A stretch of 64,000 nucleotides of DNA from Sphingopyxis sp. L1A2A (GTDB lineage Bacteria > Pseudomonadota > Alphaproteobacteria > Sphingomonadales > Sphingomonadaceae). Shown here piece by piece: positions 9,049 to 19,500 of the stretch. The stretch covers positions 26,015-90,014 of the forward strand of contig NZ_SCOT01000013.1 of assembly GCF_005502465.1 (NCBI RefSeq). The letters are read 5' to 3'. The notes beneath the pieces were generated by a model, which saw nothing but the letters and a program-made list of their open reading frames with translations, did not search any database and was not told the DNA's origin. Made by a program: the position numbers and the translations under genes. Position 1 is the stretch's first letter. The number at the start of each line of letters is the position of its first letter.

Positions 9049-11337
9049 ATGAAGAGCTATTTTGTTGCGCTGCTCGCTGCGTCGGCGCTCGCCAGCCCCG
9101 GTATGGCTTTTGCGCAGGACGCAGCTCCGGCCGACGATCAGGGCGGGCTCGAGGAAATCATCGTTACCGCACAGAAACGCGCCGAGGGTCTGTCGGATGT
9201 GCCGATCTCGATCTCGGCGATCAGCGGCAAGCAGGTCGAAAATTACGGCCAGACCAACCTCGAACAGATTTCGTCGTCGGTCCCGAACCTGAAAATCACC
9301 CAGACCGCGATCGCCAACCGCATCGCGATCCGCGGCATCGCGTCGGGCGACAACAAGGGCTTTGAACAGTCGGTCGCGATGTTCGTCGATGGCGTCTATT
9401 ACGGCCGCGACCAGCTGTCGCGCTTGCCCCTCGTCGATATGGAGCGGGTCGAGGTGCTGCGCGGGCCGCAGCCGACGCTGTTCGGCAAAAATGCGATCGC
9501 CGGCGCGGTGAACATCACGACGCGCAGCCCGACCGACGAATTTGAAGGGTCGGTCAGCGGCCTGTATGAATTCAACCATAAGGAATTGCAGCTGACCGGG
9601 GTGCTGTCCGGCCCGCTGAGCGAAGGCGTCGAGGCGCGCGTCGTCGGCTATTACCGCAACATGGATGGTTATTTTTACAACCAGAAGCTCGACCGTGACG
9701 AGCCGAACGTCGATGAGAAATATGTCCGCGGCAAGCTGGAGTTTGATCGCGGCGGCCCGTTCGCTGCCGAGCTCAAGCTCGAATATGCGGACTTTGAAAT
9801 GAAGGGCCAGCCGCGCGACGTGTTCGGTGCGGTCGGCAATTACAACACCGTGTTTCAGGGACCGTTTTTCGTCAGTACCAACCCCGATTATGTCCGCGAG
9901 GACAATGGCTATGAAAGCCGCAACAAGGTGTTCGGCGCGACGCTCAACGCCGATCTGGAAATCGGCGAGCATACGCTGACCTCGGTCAGCTCGCTGCTCG
10001 ATTACAAGACGCGCGAAATCGTCGATGTCGACTTTTCGGGGATCAGTTTCCTCGACGGCACCAATTTACAGGAAGATTACCGGCAATATTCGCAGGAACT
10101 GCGACTGGCGTCGCCGGGCGGCGAGACCTTCAACTATATCGCCGGCGCTTATTATCAGAACGCCAAGCTGAACGTCGACGATCAGGTGCTGTTCAACTCG
10201 ACCTTCCTGGCGCTGGGCCCGCCGTTCAACGCGCTGGGCGACACCCGCAACGACCGCGTCTATTCGCAGAAATCGGATCTGATCTCGGTGTTCGCGCAGG
10301 GCGAGCTGGCGGTCAGCGACCGGTTCCGCATCACCGCGGGCGCGCGCTTCAACCATGAGAAGAAAAGCGGCAGCCGCGATCTGCGGATCGTCCAGGGGCC
10401 GCTCAACACCTTCAATCCGCTGGTCGTCGCGGGCACCTTCCGCGCGCTCAATATCGAGGCGCACAACATATCGGGCAAATTGAGCGAAGACAGCTTCAAC
10501 CCGATGGTCAATGTCCAGTTCGACGCGACCGACGATCTGATGCTCTACGCCTCGTTCGCGCGCGGCACCAAGGCGGGCGGTTTCGATATCCGCTCCAACT
10601 CCTTGCCCGGATCGACCACCGTCGCACGCCCCGGGGCGTTCCAGTTCGAGGATGAAAGCGCCGACAATTATGAGGCGGGGCTGAAGTACAAGGGCCGAAA
10701 TGTCGCGTTCAACCTGTCGCTCTATCGCACCACCTACAAGGATTTGCAGGTCAACATCTTTGATGGAACGCTGAATTTCAACGTCCGCAACGCCGCCGGC
10801 GCACGCACCCAAGGCGTCGAAGCCGACTTCCGCGCCGCGATCGCCGACGGGCTGACGGTCAGGGGGGCGGTCGCCTATCTCGACTTCAAATTCACCAATT
10901 TCACCTCGGGCCAATGCTTTTATCTGCAAACCCCGGGGCCGGGCGGGTTCTGCGACTATACCGGGCTGCGCAACGCGCTGTCGCCAAAATGGTCGGGCAA
11001 CCTTAACGTCGATTACACGACCCCGGTCAGCAGTGACATGAAGGTCGCGTTCAATATCAACGCCGACTTCTCCTCCTCCTATATCGCGGCGGCGAACCTT
11101 GATCCGCGCACGTTTCAGGATGGCTATGTGAAGCTCGGCGCGCGGCTCGCGCTCGGCCAGATCGACAATCGCTGGGAAGTGGCGCTGATCGGGCGCAACC
11201 TGACCAACCAGCGCATCCTGCAAACCGGGAGCGCGATGCCGCTGGCGACGACGATCACGCGCAACGCCGGCAATGCGTATAACGGCATCGTCGACCGCCC
11301 GCGCACGATTGCGGTGCAATTGACCGGACGCTTTTAA
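9049..11337 (+). CDS. TonB-dependent receptor
   Basis: 762-residue outer-membrane receptor. The start chosen has a GGGAGG ribosome-binding site and yields the signal peptide MKSYFVALLAASALASPGMAFAQ. Next come the TonB-box/plug features LEEIIVTAQKRAEG, VFVDGVYYGRDQLS and VEVLRGPQPTLFGKNAIAGAV, then a barrel ending in QLTGRF. It belongs to the large sphingomonad receptor group often annotated as pesticin/FyuA-like, but family names do not give the substrate. It is divergent from the oxygenase operon and precedes an HxlR-type regulator, so it probably imports the hydrophobic substrate of that operon. Confidence 0.9.
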   Translation: MKSYFVALLAASALASPGMAFAQDAAPADDQGGLEEIIVTAQKRAEGLSDVPISISAISGKQVENYGQTNLEQISSSVPNLKITQTAIANRIAIRGIASGDNKGFEQSVAMFVDGVYYGRDQLSRLPLVDMERVEVLRGPQPTLFGKNAIAGAVNITTRSPTDEFEGSVSGLYEFNHKELQLTGVLSGPLSEGVEARVVGYYRNMDGYFYNQKLDRDEPNVDEKYVRGKLEFDRGGPFAAELKLEYADFEMKGQPRDVFGAVGNYNTVFQGPFFVSTNPDYVREDNGYESRNKVFGATLNADLEIGEHTLTSVSSLLDYKTREIVDVDFSGISFLDGTNLQEDYRQYSQELRLASPGGETFNYIAGAYYQNAKLNVDDQVLFNSTFLALGPPFNALGDTRNDRVYSQKSDLISVFAQGELAVSDRFRITAGARFNHEKKSGSRDLRIVQGPLNTFNPLVVAGTFRALNIEAHNISGKLSEDSFNPMVNVQFDATDDLMLYASFARGTKAGGFDIRSNSLPGSTTVARPGAFQFEDESADNYEAGLKYKGRNVAFNLSLYRTTYKDLQVNIFDGTLNFNVRNAAGARTQGVEADFRAAIADGLTVRGAVAYLDFKFTNFTSGQCFYLQTPGPGGFCDYTGLRNALSPKWSGNLNVDYTTPVSSDMKVAFNINADFSSSYIAAANLDPRTFQDGYVKLGARLALGQIDNRWEVALIGRNLTNQRILQTGSAMPLATTITRNAGNAYNGIVDRPRTIAVQLTGRF

Positions 11338-11445
11338 CCGCCTCTCCCCAGGGAAGAGGGGGCGCGGGCACCGCTCCCTCTCCCCGACCGCTGCCTTGTC
11401 GATGCCGGGTCGCTGGGGTAGGGCGGCGAGGGAGCAAGGAATGGC

Positions 11446-12396
11446 TTGGGCTTGAAACACGATCGCACCATCAGGGCCTGTTCGATCTGGCGCGCGCTCG
11501 ACGTCGTCGGCGACGTGCCGGTGCTGTTGCTGATGGAACAGGCGTTGCTTGGCATCCACAGCTTCGACGAATTTGTCGCGCGCACGGGCCTCGCGCGGTC
11601 GGTGGTCAACGGGCGGCTGAAAAAACTGGTCGACGAAGATTGCCTGGCCAAGGTGCCGCGCAAGGGCGGCCGCGGCTTTCACTATATGCTCACCCAAAAA
11701 GGCCGCGACCAGTTTCCCAACGGCCTGATGATGCTGCGCTGGCAGCATAAATGGGAGGCAGACAGCCGCGATTTTCAGGTCCGTCTGCACCATGCGAGTT
11801 GCGGCCACGCGACCGAGCCGGTGCCGACCTGCGCGCATTGCCGCGGTGAGATTGATCCGCGCGATGTCGACTGGCGCGAGGGACCGGGGCTGGCGCAGGT
11901 CGTCCCGCATTATGAGCGCCGCCGCTTCAACGGCGACGTCGGCACCCGGCGCCCCGGCGGGCGGCCGCTGGTCGATACGATGATCGAGCTGTTCGGCGAC
12001 CGCTGGGCGACGCTCGTCGTCCGCGCGATGTTCACGCGGATTAACCGTTTCGACGACATTCAGCGCGATACGCTGATGGCGACCAATATCCTGACCGGCC
12101 GTCTGGAGCGCCTGATCCGGCAGGGCATCATTCGGGCGGTTCCTTATTCCGACCGCAGCGACCGGTTCGAATATCGGCTGACGGCCAAGGGCCGCGATCT
12201 TTATCCGGTGCTGCTCGCGTTGCTGCAATGGGGCGACCGCTGGTTTTCGGACGAGCGCGGGCCGCCGGTCCTGCTCACCCATCGCAGTTGCGGCCACGAT
12301 CTCCATATGGTGGTCGCGTGCAGCCATTGCGGCGACCAATTGCAGATCGAAAATAGCCGGTTCACGATCGAGCAGGCCGACGCTGCCGCAGATTAG
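11446..12396 (+). CDS. tandem-duplicated HxlR-type winged-helix regulator with Cys/His modules
   Basis: 316 residues, about twice the usual HxlR length. Winged-helix unit 1 spans roughly residues 12-106 (CSIWRALDVVGD opening) and unit 2 roughly 174-266 (ELFGDRWATLVVRAMF). Each is followed by the same CGH-x7-C-x2-C pattern: Cys119, His121, Cys129, Cys132 and Cys282, His284, Cys292, Cys295. These look like small metal-binding knuckles. The start is a TTG five bases after AAGGA; a second TTG two codons later is possible. It follows the receptor gene and is the likely regulator of the divergent catabolic operon. Its last 35 bases overlap the convergent sulfatase gene. Confidence 0.83.
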   Translation: MGLKHDRTIRACSIWRALDVVGDVPVLLLMEQALLGIHSFDEFVARTGLARSVVNGRLKKLVDEDCLAKVPRKGGRGFHYMLTQKGRDQFPNGLMMLRWQHKWEADSRDFQVRLHHASCGHATEPVPTCAHCRGEIDPRDVDWREGPGLAQVVPHYERRRFNGDVGTRRPGGRPLVDTMIELFGDRWATLVVRAMFTRINRFDDIQRDTLMATNILTGRLERLIRQGIIRAVPYSDRSDRFEYRLTAKGRDLYPVLLALLQWGDRWFSDERGPPVLLTHRSCGHDLHMVVACSHCGDQLQIENSRFTIEQADAAAD

Positions 12397-13972
12397 CCGG
12401 GGCGATAGCGGGTCCGGTGTCGTCGCCATATTGGCGGCGCAGCGCAATTAATCGCGTCTTCAGCGCCGTAATTACCCTCGCCATCGCCGGATCCGCGATG
12501 CGATTGTGCATTTCGCCGGGGTCGGTTTTCAGATCGTAAAGCTCCCATTCGTCGATGTCGGCGCCGTAAAAGCGCGCGAGTTTGTACCGCTCGCCGCGCA
12601 CCCCATAGTGCGCGCGCACCGCGTGAAAGCCCGGATATTCGTAATAATGATAATAGACGTCTTTGCGCCAGTCGGCCGGCGGCCGGCCGCTGAACAGCGC
12701 GCGCAGCGACCGGCCCTGGATCGTGTCCGCACCTTTTACCCCGGCGAAGTCGAGGAAGGTGGGGGCGTAGTCGATATTCTGGATCGGCGCGGCGACGCGC
12801 GAGCCGGGGCGGATATGCCCGGGATACTGGATCACAAAGGGCGTCCGCATCGATTCTTCATAGATGAAGCGCTTGTCGAACCAGCCATGTTCGCCGAGGT
12901 AAAAGCCCTGGTCCGATGTATAAACGACGATCGTGTTGCGATCGAGACCGCTGTCCTCCAGATAGTCGAGGACGGCGCCGACCCCCTCGTCGACCGCCGC
13001 GACGGTGCCAAGATATTGCTGCATATAGCGCTGGTATTTCCAGCGCGCCATGTCCGGGCCGGTCAGGTTCGCGGCGTTCATCCGGTCGTTGTCGGGCTGC
13101 ATCAGCGCGTCCCATTCGGCCTGCTGCCGATGCGTCATACGGTCGAAAGCGCCGGGCCAGCGGTTATAGCGCAGCTGCGGCGATCCTGCCGCGACCGTCA
13201 TCTTCAGGTCGTGACCCTCATACATGTCGCGATAGATGTTCATTTCCTGCGCCGCCGCCGCCTTGCGGCCGCGATAGTCGTCGAAATAATTGGCGGGCAT
13301 GGGAAAGCTGACGCCCTGATATTTCTGCACATGGCGCAGCGCCGGCATGAAATTGCGGTGCGGCGCCTTGTGATGGATCAGGATCGCGAACGGCTTGCTT
13401 TTGTCGCGCCCGTTTTTCAGCCAGTCGAGGCTATATTGGGTGATGAGGTCGGTCGCATAGCCCTCGACGGTGCTGCGGCCCTTGGGCGTGATGATGTCGG
13501 GGTTATAATATTCGCCCTGATCGTCGAGCACTTTCCAGTCGTCGAAGCCGATCCCGGCGGGCGAATAGTTGATGTGCCATTTGCCGAACATCGCGGTCGC
13601 ATAACCCGCCTCTGACAGCGCGCGCGGCCATACCCATGCCTTGTTGTCAAAGGTCGCCCCATTCTGCCGAAAGCCATGGGCATGGCTCTGTCGCCCGGTG
13701 AGCAGCGTCGCGCGGCTGGGGCCGCACAGCGAATTGCCGACGAAGCTGTTGGTAAAGATCGCGCCGTTCCGCGCGATCCGGTCGATATTCGGCGTCGGCG
13801 CCAGCCTCGACACCGCCGATCCATAGGCCGAAATCGCCTGATAGGCGTGGTCGTCCGACATGATATAGACGATGTTCGGCCGCGCCGGACTCGGTGCGGC
13901 CGCGCGAGCGGCGGCGGTTCCGACGGTCAGCAGCGGCGCGGCGACGATGGCGGTGATCAGCATCCGGTGCAT
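12362..13972 (-). CDS. secreted type-I sulfatase
   Basis: 536-residue arylsulfatase-superfamily enzyme with an N-terminal signal peptide (MHRMLITAIVAAPLL onward). The metal site IMSDDHAY (Asp40, Asp41) and the formylglycine motif LCGPSRATLLTG (Cys83) are intact, so activity would need a formylglycine-generating enzyme elsewhere. The C-terminal YYHYYEYP and YGVRGERYKL stretches resemble carbohydrate sulfatases acting on 6-O-sulfated sugars, but that assignment is tentative. It follows the GH3 gene by 14 bases in one transcript. Its 3' end overlaps the convergent HxlR gene by 35 bp. In this locus it would remove sulfate, or possibly phosphate-like groups, from a glucan. Confidence 0.85.
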   Translation of the reverse strand: MHRMLITAIVAAPLLTVGTAAARAAAPSPARPNIVYIMSDDHAYQAISAYGSAVSRLAPTPNIDRIARNGAIFTNSFVGNSLCGPSRATLLTGRQSHAHGFRQNGATFDNKAWVWPRALSEAGYATAMFGKWHINYSPAGIGFDDWKVLDDQGEYYNPDIITPKGRSTVEGYATDLITQYSLDWLKNGRDKSKPFAILIHHKAPHRNFMPALRHVQKYQGVSFPMPANYFDDYRGRKAAAAQEMNIYRDMYEGHDLKMTVAAGSPQLRYNRWPGAFDRMTHRQQAEWDALMQPDNDRMNAANLTGPDMARWKYQRYMQQYLGTVAAVDEGVGAVLDYLEDSGLDRNTIVVYTSDQGFYLGEHGWFDKRFIYEESMRTPFVIQYPGHIRPGSRVAAPIQNIDYAPTFLDFAGVKGADTIQGRSLRALFSGRPPADWRKDVYYHYYEYPGFHAVRAHYGVRGERYKLARFYGADIDEWELYDLKTDPGEMHNRIADPAMARVITALKTRLIALRRQYGDDTGPAIAPANLRQRRPARS

Positions 13973-13986
13973 GATGGCGCGCGATC

Positions 13987-16305
13987 CTATTCGGTCAGTT
14001 CAAAGCTTGCTTCTGACCCGGTAGCCGACGACGGGCCGATCCATAGCGTGTACTGGCCGGGCTCGCTGCCCCAGCTCATGTCCTGGCGCGTAAAGGCCAG
14101 GTCGGCGTCGGTCAGGGTAAAGCGGATCGTTCGCTTTTCGCCCTTCTTCAGGCTGATCTTCTCGAAACCCTTCAACTCCTTGACCGGCCGGGTCACCGAC
14201 CCGACGAGGTCGCGGACGTAAAGCTGCACCACCTCTTCGCCGGCGCGGGCGCCGCTGTTGGTCACCGTCACGCTGGCGGTCAGCGGTTCGCCGGGGCGGA
14301 TCTTCGCCTTGTTCAGCGTCACCGGCGAATAGGCGAAGCTAGCATAGCTGAGCCCAAAGCCGAAGGGGTAGAGCGGGGTGTTGGGGGTGTTCAGGTAGCG
14401 CGAGACATATTTCGCCCCCGGCGCCCCCAGCTCGATCGGCCGCCCGGTGTTCTTCATGTCGTAATGGATCGGCACCTGCCCGACATTGCGCGGGAAGGTG
14501 ACCGGCAACTTGCCCGACGGGTTGTAGTCGCCGTACAGCACATCGGCGATGGCATGGCCGCCCATCGTGCCGGGATACCAGGCCTCCAGGATCGCATCGA
14601 CATGCGTGTCGGCCCATTCGATGCTGTTCGGACGCCCGCTCATCAGCACCAGAATGATCGGCTTGCCGGTCCTTTTCAGCGCCTCCAGCAACGCCTGCTG
14701 GTTGCCCGGCAGGTCGAGCGAGGTGCGGCTCGCCGCTTCGCCGGTCATATCCCAGCGTTCGCCCATCGCGGCGATGACGACGTCCGATTTCGCCGCCAGC
14801 GCCAGTGCCTCGGCAAAGCCGTCCTGCTTGCCCGCATCCTCAAAGGCATAGCTGGCGCCCTTGGCATAAGCGACCGTGGTTCCCTTGGGCGCGCCCGCCT
14901 GCAAGCCTTCCAGCAGCGTAATCGGGCGGGTTTTGCGGTCGCCGGCGGCCGACCAGCTGCCGATCATATCGTCCTTGCTGTTGCCGAGCGGGCCGATCAC
15001 CGCGATCGATTTTGCGGTGGCGGCGAGGGGAAGAACATTGTCCTTGTTCTTGAGCAGCACGATCGACTTGCGCGCAACGTCGCGCGCCGCATCGAGGAAT
15101 TCGGGTTTGTAGATCGTCGCCTTTTCGCGCTTTTCGTCGGCGTAGCGATAGGGGTCGTCGAACAGCCCGAGGCGATATTTCATCTCGAGGATCGATTTCA
15201 CCGCGGCGTCGATGCGCGCGGTATCGACCTTGCCCTCGGCCACCGATTTGGCGAGGTTTTCCATATAGACCGCGCCCTGCATGTCCATATCGACCCCGGC
15301 GTTCATCGCCTGCTCGCCCGCCTGTTTCAGGTCTGCCGAATAGCCGTGTGGGACCATTTCGTTGATCGACGTGTAATCGGTTACGACAAAGCCCTTGAAG
15401 CCCCATTTCTCGCGCAGAACGTCGGTCAGCAGGTAACGGCTGCCCGACGCGGGAACGCCATCGACTTCGTTGAACGAGGTCATGAAGGTCGCGGCGCCGG
15501 CATCGGTCGCGGCCTTGAACGGCGGCAGATAGATGTCGCGCAGGGTGCGTTCCGACATGTCGACGGTGTGATAATCGCGTCCGGCCTGCGCCGCGCCATA
15601 GGCGGCAAAATGCTTGGCGGTGGCGAGGATCGTGTCGGGGCGCGACAAATCTTCGCCCTGATAGCCGCGCACCCGCGCCTTGGCGATCAGGCTGCCCAGA
15701 TAGACATCCTCGCCCGCGCCTTCGGAAATGCGCCCCCAGCGCGGATCGCGCGCGATGTCGACCATCGGCGAAAAGGTCCAGTGAATCCCCTCGGCCGATG
15801 CCTCGATTGCCGAAATTCGGGCTGCCTTTTTAATGGCCTGAAGATCCCAGCTGGCGGCTTCGCCCAGCGAGATCGGAAAGATGGTGCGGTGACCGTGGAT
15901 GACGTCATAGCCAAAGATCAGCGGAATCTTGAGCCGCGTGCCTTCGACCGCGAGCGCCTGCAACTCGCGCGTATATTTGGCGGTGTAGGCGTTGAAGATC
16001 GCACCGACGCGGCCGGCGCGGATGTCGTCCTTATAGCCCTCGCGCATCGTCGGACCGGTCGATTCCCAATTGCTGGTTAGCAGGGTCAGCTGGCCGATCT
16101 TTTCATCGAGCGTCATCTTGGCCATCAGGTCGGCGATGAAGCGGTCCATCTTCGGATCGGCGCGCATCCAGCCCGCGGCATCGACCGGTGCCTTCGCACT
16201 CGCGCTCGTCGCCGGTTTGGCGAGCAGCGGGGCGGGAGACAGCTGCCCGGCCAGCAACAGCGTGGCCATCGTCAGGCGTGTCAGGTTGCGCGAAATCGGC
16301 GGCAT
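13987..16305 (-). CDS. bglX: periplasmic GH3 beta-glucosidase (BglX-like)
   Basis: 772-residue glycoside hydrolase family 3 enzyme. It starts at the ATG preceded by GGAAGGA, seven codons inside a longer frame, giving the signal peptide LTMATLLLAGQLSPAPLLAK. The N-terminal barrel carries the substrate motif ATAKHFAAYG (Lys231-His232) and the nucleophile VVTDYTS (Asp310). The GH3 C-terminal domain and a fibronectin-III-like tail (VTNSGARAGEEVVQLYVRD) follow. It should release glucose from the non-reducing end of beta-glucans; several GH3 relatives prefer beta-1,2 links. It is transcribed with the sulfatase and diverges from the Oar-like receptor across a LacI-type operator. Confidence 0.92.
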   Translation of the reverse strand: MPPISRNLTRLTMATLLLAGQLSPAPLLAKPATSASAKAPVDAAGWMRADPKMDRFIADLMAKMTLDEKIGQLTLLTSNWESTGPTMREGYKDDIRAGRVGAIFNAYTAKYTRELQALAVEGTRLKIPLIFGYDVIHGHRTIFPISLGEAASWDLQAIKKAARISAIEASAEGIHWTFSPMVDIARDPRWGRISEGAGEDVYLGSLIAKARVRGYQGEDLSRPDTILATAKHFAAYGAAQAGRDYHTVDMSERTLRDIYLPPFKAATDAGAATFMTSFNEVDGVPASGSRYLLTDVLREKWGFKGFVVTDYTSINEMVPHGYSADLKQAGEQAMNAGVDMDMQGAVYMENLAKSVAEGKVDTARIDAAVKSILEMKYRLGLFDDPYRYADEKREKATIYKPEFLDAARDVARKSIVLLKNKDNVLPLAATAKSIAVIGPLGNSKDDMIGSWSAAGDRKTRPITLLEGLQAGAPKGTTVAYAKGASYAFEDAGKQDGFAEALALAAKSDVVIAAMGERWDMTGEAASRTSLDLPGNQQALLEALKRTGKPIILVLMSGRPNSIEWADTHVDAILEAWYPGTMGGHAIADVLYGDYNPSGKLPVTFPRNVGQVPIHYDMKNTGRPIELGAPGAKYVSRYLNTPNTPLYPFGFGLSYASFAYSPVTLNKAKIRPGEPLTASVTVTNSGARAGEEVVQLYVRDLVGSVTRPVKELKGFEKISLKKGEKRTIRFTLTDADLAFTRQDMSWGSEPGQYTLWIGPSSATGSEASFELTE

Positions 16306-16425
16306 GATTCGTCCTTCCCAGTTCATTCTACTTATACATTTTCACGTAGATTGGCCGAAATTCGGCCAAAACCGGCTGGTCCCCGATCGCATCTTCCCGT
16401 GTCGCTTCCCCCTATACAGCTATCG

Positions 16426-16439
16426 TGAAACCGGTTACA
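16426..16439. promoter_or_regulatory. LacI-family operator (copy 1), bglX/receptor divergent promoter
   Basis: TGAAACCGGTTACA matches the palindrome TGTAACCGGTTACA with one mismatch. It lies between the divergent bglX (start 16305) and TonB-receptor (start 16553) genes. Similar sites occur at 28252-28265 and 29594-29607 beside the lacI and ABC-transporter genes. A central CG palindrome of this kind is typical of LacI/GalR regulators, so the LacI protein encoded at 27121-28164 is the likely binder. Confidence 0.75.
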
Positions 16440-16552
16440 AATCAAAAAAACAACGACGCGATTTCCCGCGATTCGTCGCTGCCCGGTGGCAAGGCCGGTC
16501 AGCAAGTGAGACGAAAGCGGGAAATGTCGGGGGCACAAAAAGGGAGGATGCC

Positions 16553-19500
16553 GTGAAGTTTCAGCGTGAAATCTCGATCAATTCCGCGCGCCGGTCGCGC
16601 GCCAAGGCCGTTGCTGCGGCGCTGGCGTGGAGCAGCGCGGGTGCGGCGCTCGCGGTCGCGGTCGCCACCCCCGCCTATGCCCAGGTGTCGAACGCATCGC
16701 TGCGCGGCACGGTAAAGGCCGACGGCGGCGTGTCGCAGGTCACCGCGATCAACGTGAACACCGGCCTGACGCGCAGCGTCGCGGTCGGCGAGAGCGGCAG
16801 CTATAACATCGCGTCGCTGCCGGTCGGCACCTATCGCCTCGAAATCACGACCCCGGGCGGCGTGCGCAACACCGACGAATTCACCCTGTCGGTCGGCCAG
16901 AATGCCGTCCTCGACTTCGACTTTTCGCAGCCCGACATCGCCGAAGGCGCGGGCGACGCGATCATCGTCACCGGCACCCGCATCCGCTCGATGGAGGGCG
17001 GCGAGGTTGGTTCGAACATCACCCAACGCCAGATCGAGGTGCTGCCGCAGAACAACCGCAACTTCCTGGCCTTTGCCGACCTGGCGCCGGGGGTCCAGTT
17101 CGTGACCGGCGGCAATGGCCAGTCGCGCCTGCAAGGCGGCGCGCAGGACAGCCGCAGCGTCAACATCTTCATCGATGGCGTCGGGCAAAAGGACTATGTC
17201 CTGAAAAACGGCATCACCGGCCAGGATTCGACCCAGGGCAATCCCTTCCCGCAGCTTGCGGTCGGCGAATATCGGGTTATCTCGTCCAACTATAAGGCGG
17301 AATTCGATCAGGTCAGCTCGGTGGCGATCACCGCGGTGACCAAGTCGGGGACCAACGAGTTCCACGGCGAAGCGTTCATCGACTACACCGATCAGAGCTT
17401 TCGCGACCGCCGACCGAACGAGCTGACCGGGACCAAGATCAAAACGAAGGATTTCCAGTTTGGCGGCGCGCTCGGCGGCCCGATCATCAAGGACATGCTG
17501 CACTTCTTCGTGACCTATGAAGGCAAGCGTCAGCAGAATCCGGTCGATGTGACCCCGGGGCTCAGCCTGCCGGTTACCTATTTCCCGTCGGAATATCAGA
17601 GCGTGTTTGGACCCACCAACGCGACGTTCAACGAAGATCTGTATTTCGGCAAGCTCAGCTTTCAGCCGTCTAACAGCGACCTCATTGAATTGTCGGGCAA
17701 ATACCGCAAGGAAACCGGCGAGTTCCTGGGCAGCGGCATCAACGCGCGCAGCACGATCAGCTCGCAGGATGTCGAAGAAATCCGCGGCACCGCGCGCTGG
17801 GAACATACCGCCGAAAACTGGATCAACGATTTCAAGGTCACCTACGAAGACGTCAAATGGGCGCCGACGCCGTTTGAGTTCGGCAATGGTTTCCTGTTTG
17901 CCTATGCCGGACCGTCGCCGACCAACCCACAACCCGGGGTCGTCGTGCGCGGCGACATCCTGCGCATCGGCGGCGGCAGCAACTATCAGGAAAAGGGCCA
18001 GAAGGGCTGGGGCGTCCAGAACGACTTCACCTGGACCGGGCTGGAAGGCCATACGATCAAGGTGGGCGCCAAGGCGAAATGGGTCGAGCTCAATTCGCTT
18101 CAGCTCAACGCCTTCAACCCCGTCTATACCTATAACCCCGCGTTCAACCCGGGCGGCGGGACGTTCAACGACGACGTTCCGTACCGCGTCCAGTTCGGCG
18201 CCTCGACCGGCAACGGCAGCCCGATCATCAATTCAAAGAATTTCCAGTTCGGCATTTATGTGCAGGACGATTGGGAAGTCACCGATCGGCTGACGCTGAA
18301 CCTCGGCGTGCGCTGGGATTATGAGCGGACGCCCGCCTTCCTCAATTTCGTCCACCCCGCCGATGCGGTCAATGCGGTGTCGCCGACCAATTATCCGAAC
18401 CTGGTCAACGCCGACTATGACATTGGCGACTTCATCTCGACCGGCAGCGAGCGCAAGGCGTTCAAGGGCGCCTGGCAGCCGCGCATCGGGTTCAGCTACG
18501 AGCTGGACGACGAGGGGCGCTATGTCCTGTTCGGCGGTATCGGCCGGTCGTACGACCGCAACCAGTTCGATTTCCTGCAACAGGAAATCAGCGTCGGATC
18601 CTATACGACCCGGACCTTTAACTTCATCACCGGCGATCCGAACAACACCTGCGTCGCCGGGCCGACCTGCGTCGCGTTCAACCCGATCTTTCTGACCGAA
18701 GCGGGGCGCCAGCAGCTGCTGGCGGGCGCCGGGCCGGGCGGCGGGCGCGAGCTGCGTTTTATCGATAACGACCTGAAAGTCCCCTATTCGGATCAGGCCA
18801 GCATCGGTTTCCGCGCCCGCGTCACCCCGCTGTTCGAAGCCGAGGTCGGCTATAGCCATGTCGAGAGCAAGGACGGCTTTGCCTATCTGCTCGGCAACCG
18901 CCGTCCCGACGGCACCTTCTTCCCGCCGGCGCCGGCAGCGCCCAACTCGCCGTTCGGTTTTGCACCGCCGGGATTTGGGTCGATCATCATCGGCACCAAC
19001 GGGATCGAAACGAGCGCCGACACGGCCTATTTGAAGCTGGTGAAAAACTACGCGCTGGCTTCGCCGTGGAGCTTCTCGGCGACCTACACCTATACCGAAG
19101 CCGAGGAAAATCGGCAGTTTGGTGAGACCTTCAGCCTCGATTTCCCGTCGATCGACGATTATCCGGTCACGCGGTCGAGCGGAGTGCGCAAGCATCGCCT
19201 CGTCGCCACCGGATCGGTCGATCTGCCGATCGGGGTGACGCTGTCGGGCAAGTTCCAGATCGCCTCGCCGCCTTATCTCAAGCGGTTCATCGATATCGGC
19301 GGTGCTACTCCGTCGCGCAACGTGATCTCGAACGAGGCCGACGGCAACGGCGATCGCTGGGGTTTCCGCCAGATGGATATCGCGATCACCAAATATATCC
19401 CGGTCCGGTTCATCACCGACGAATCGCGGCTGCGGCTGCGCGTCGACATCCTGAACCTGTTCAACGATCGCAACTATGTCGATTATAACAACGACCCCAG

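Noticed and set aside
10066..12447. 793-codon open frame on the minus strand
   Set aside because: Antisense to the TonB receptor and HxlR genes, with low-complexity Arg/Ala composition and no recognisable domain.
15372..15385. TGTAATCGGTTACG, one more near-match to the LacI operator, inside bglX
   Set aside because: It encodes the conserved VTDY around the GH3 nucleophile Asp310, so the match follows from the protein sequence.
16499..18052. 517-codon open frame on the minus strand
   Set aside because: Antisense to the Oar-like receptor; composition is that of a reading-frame shadow.
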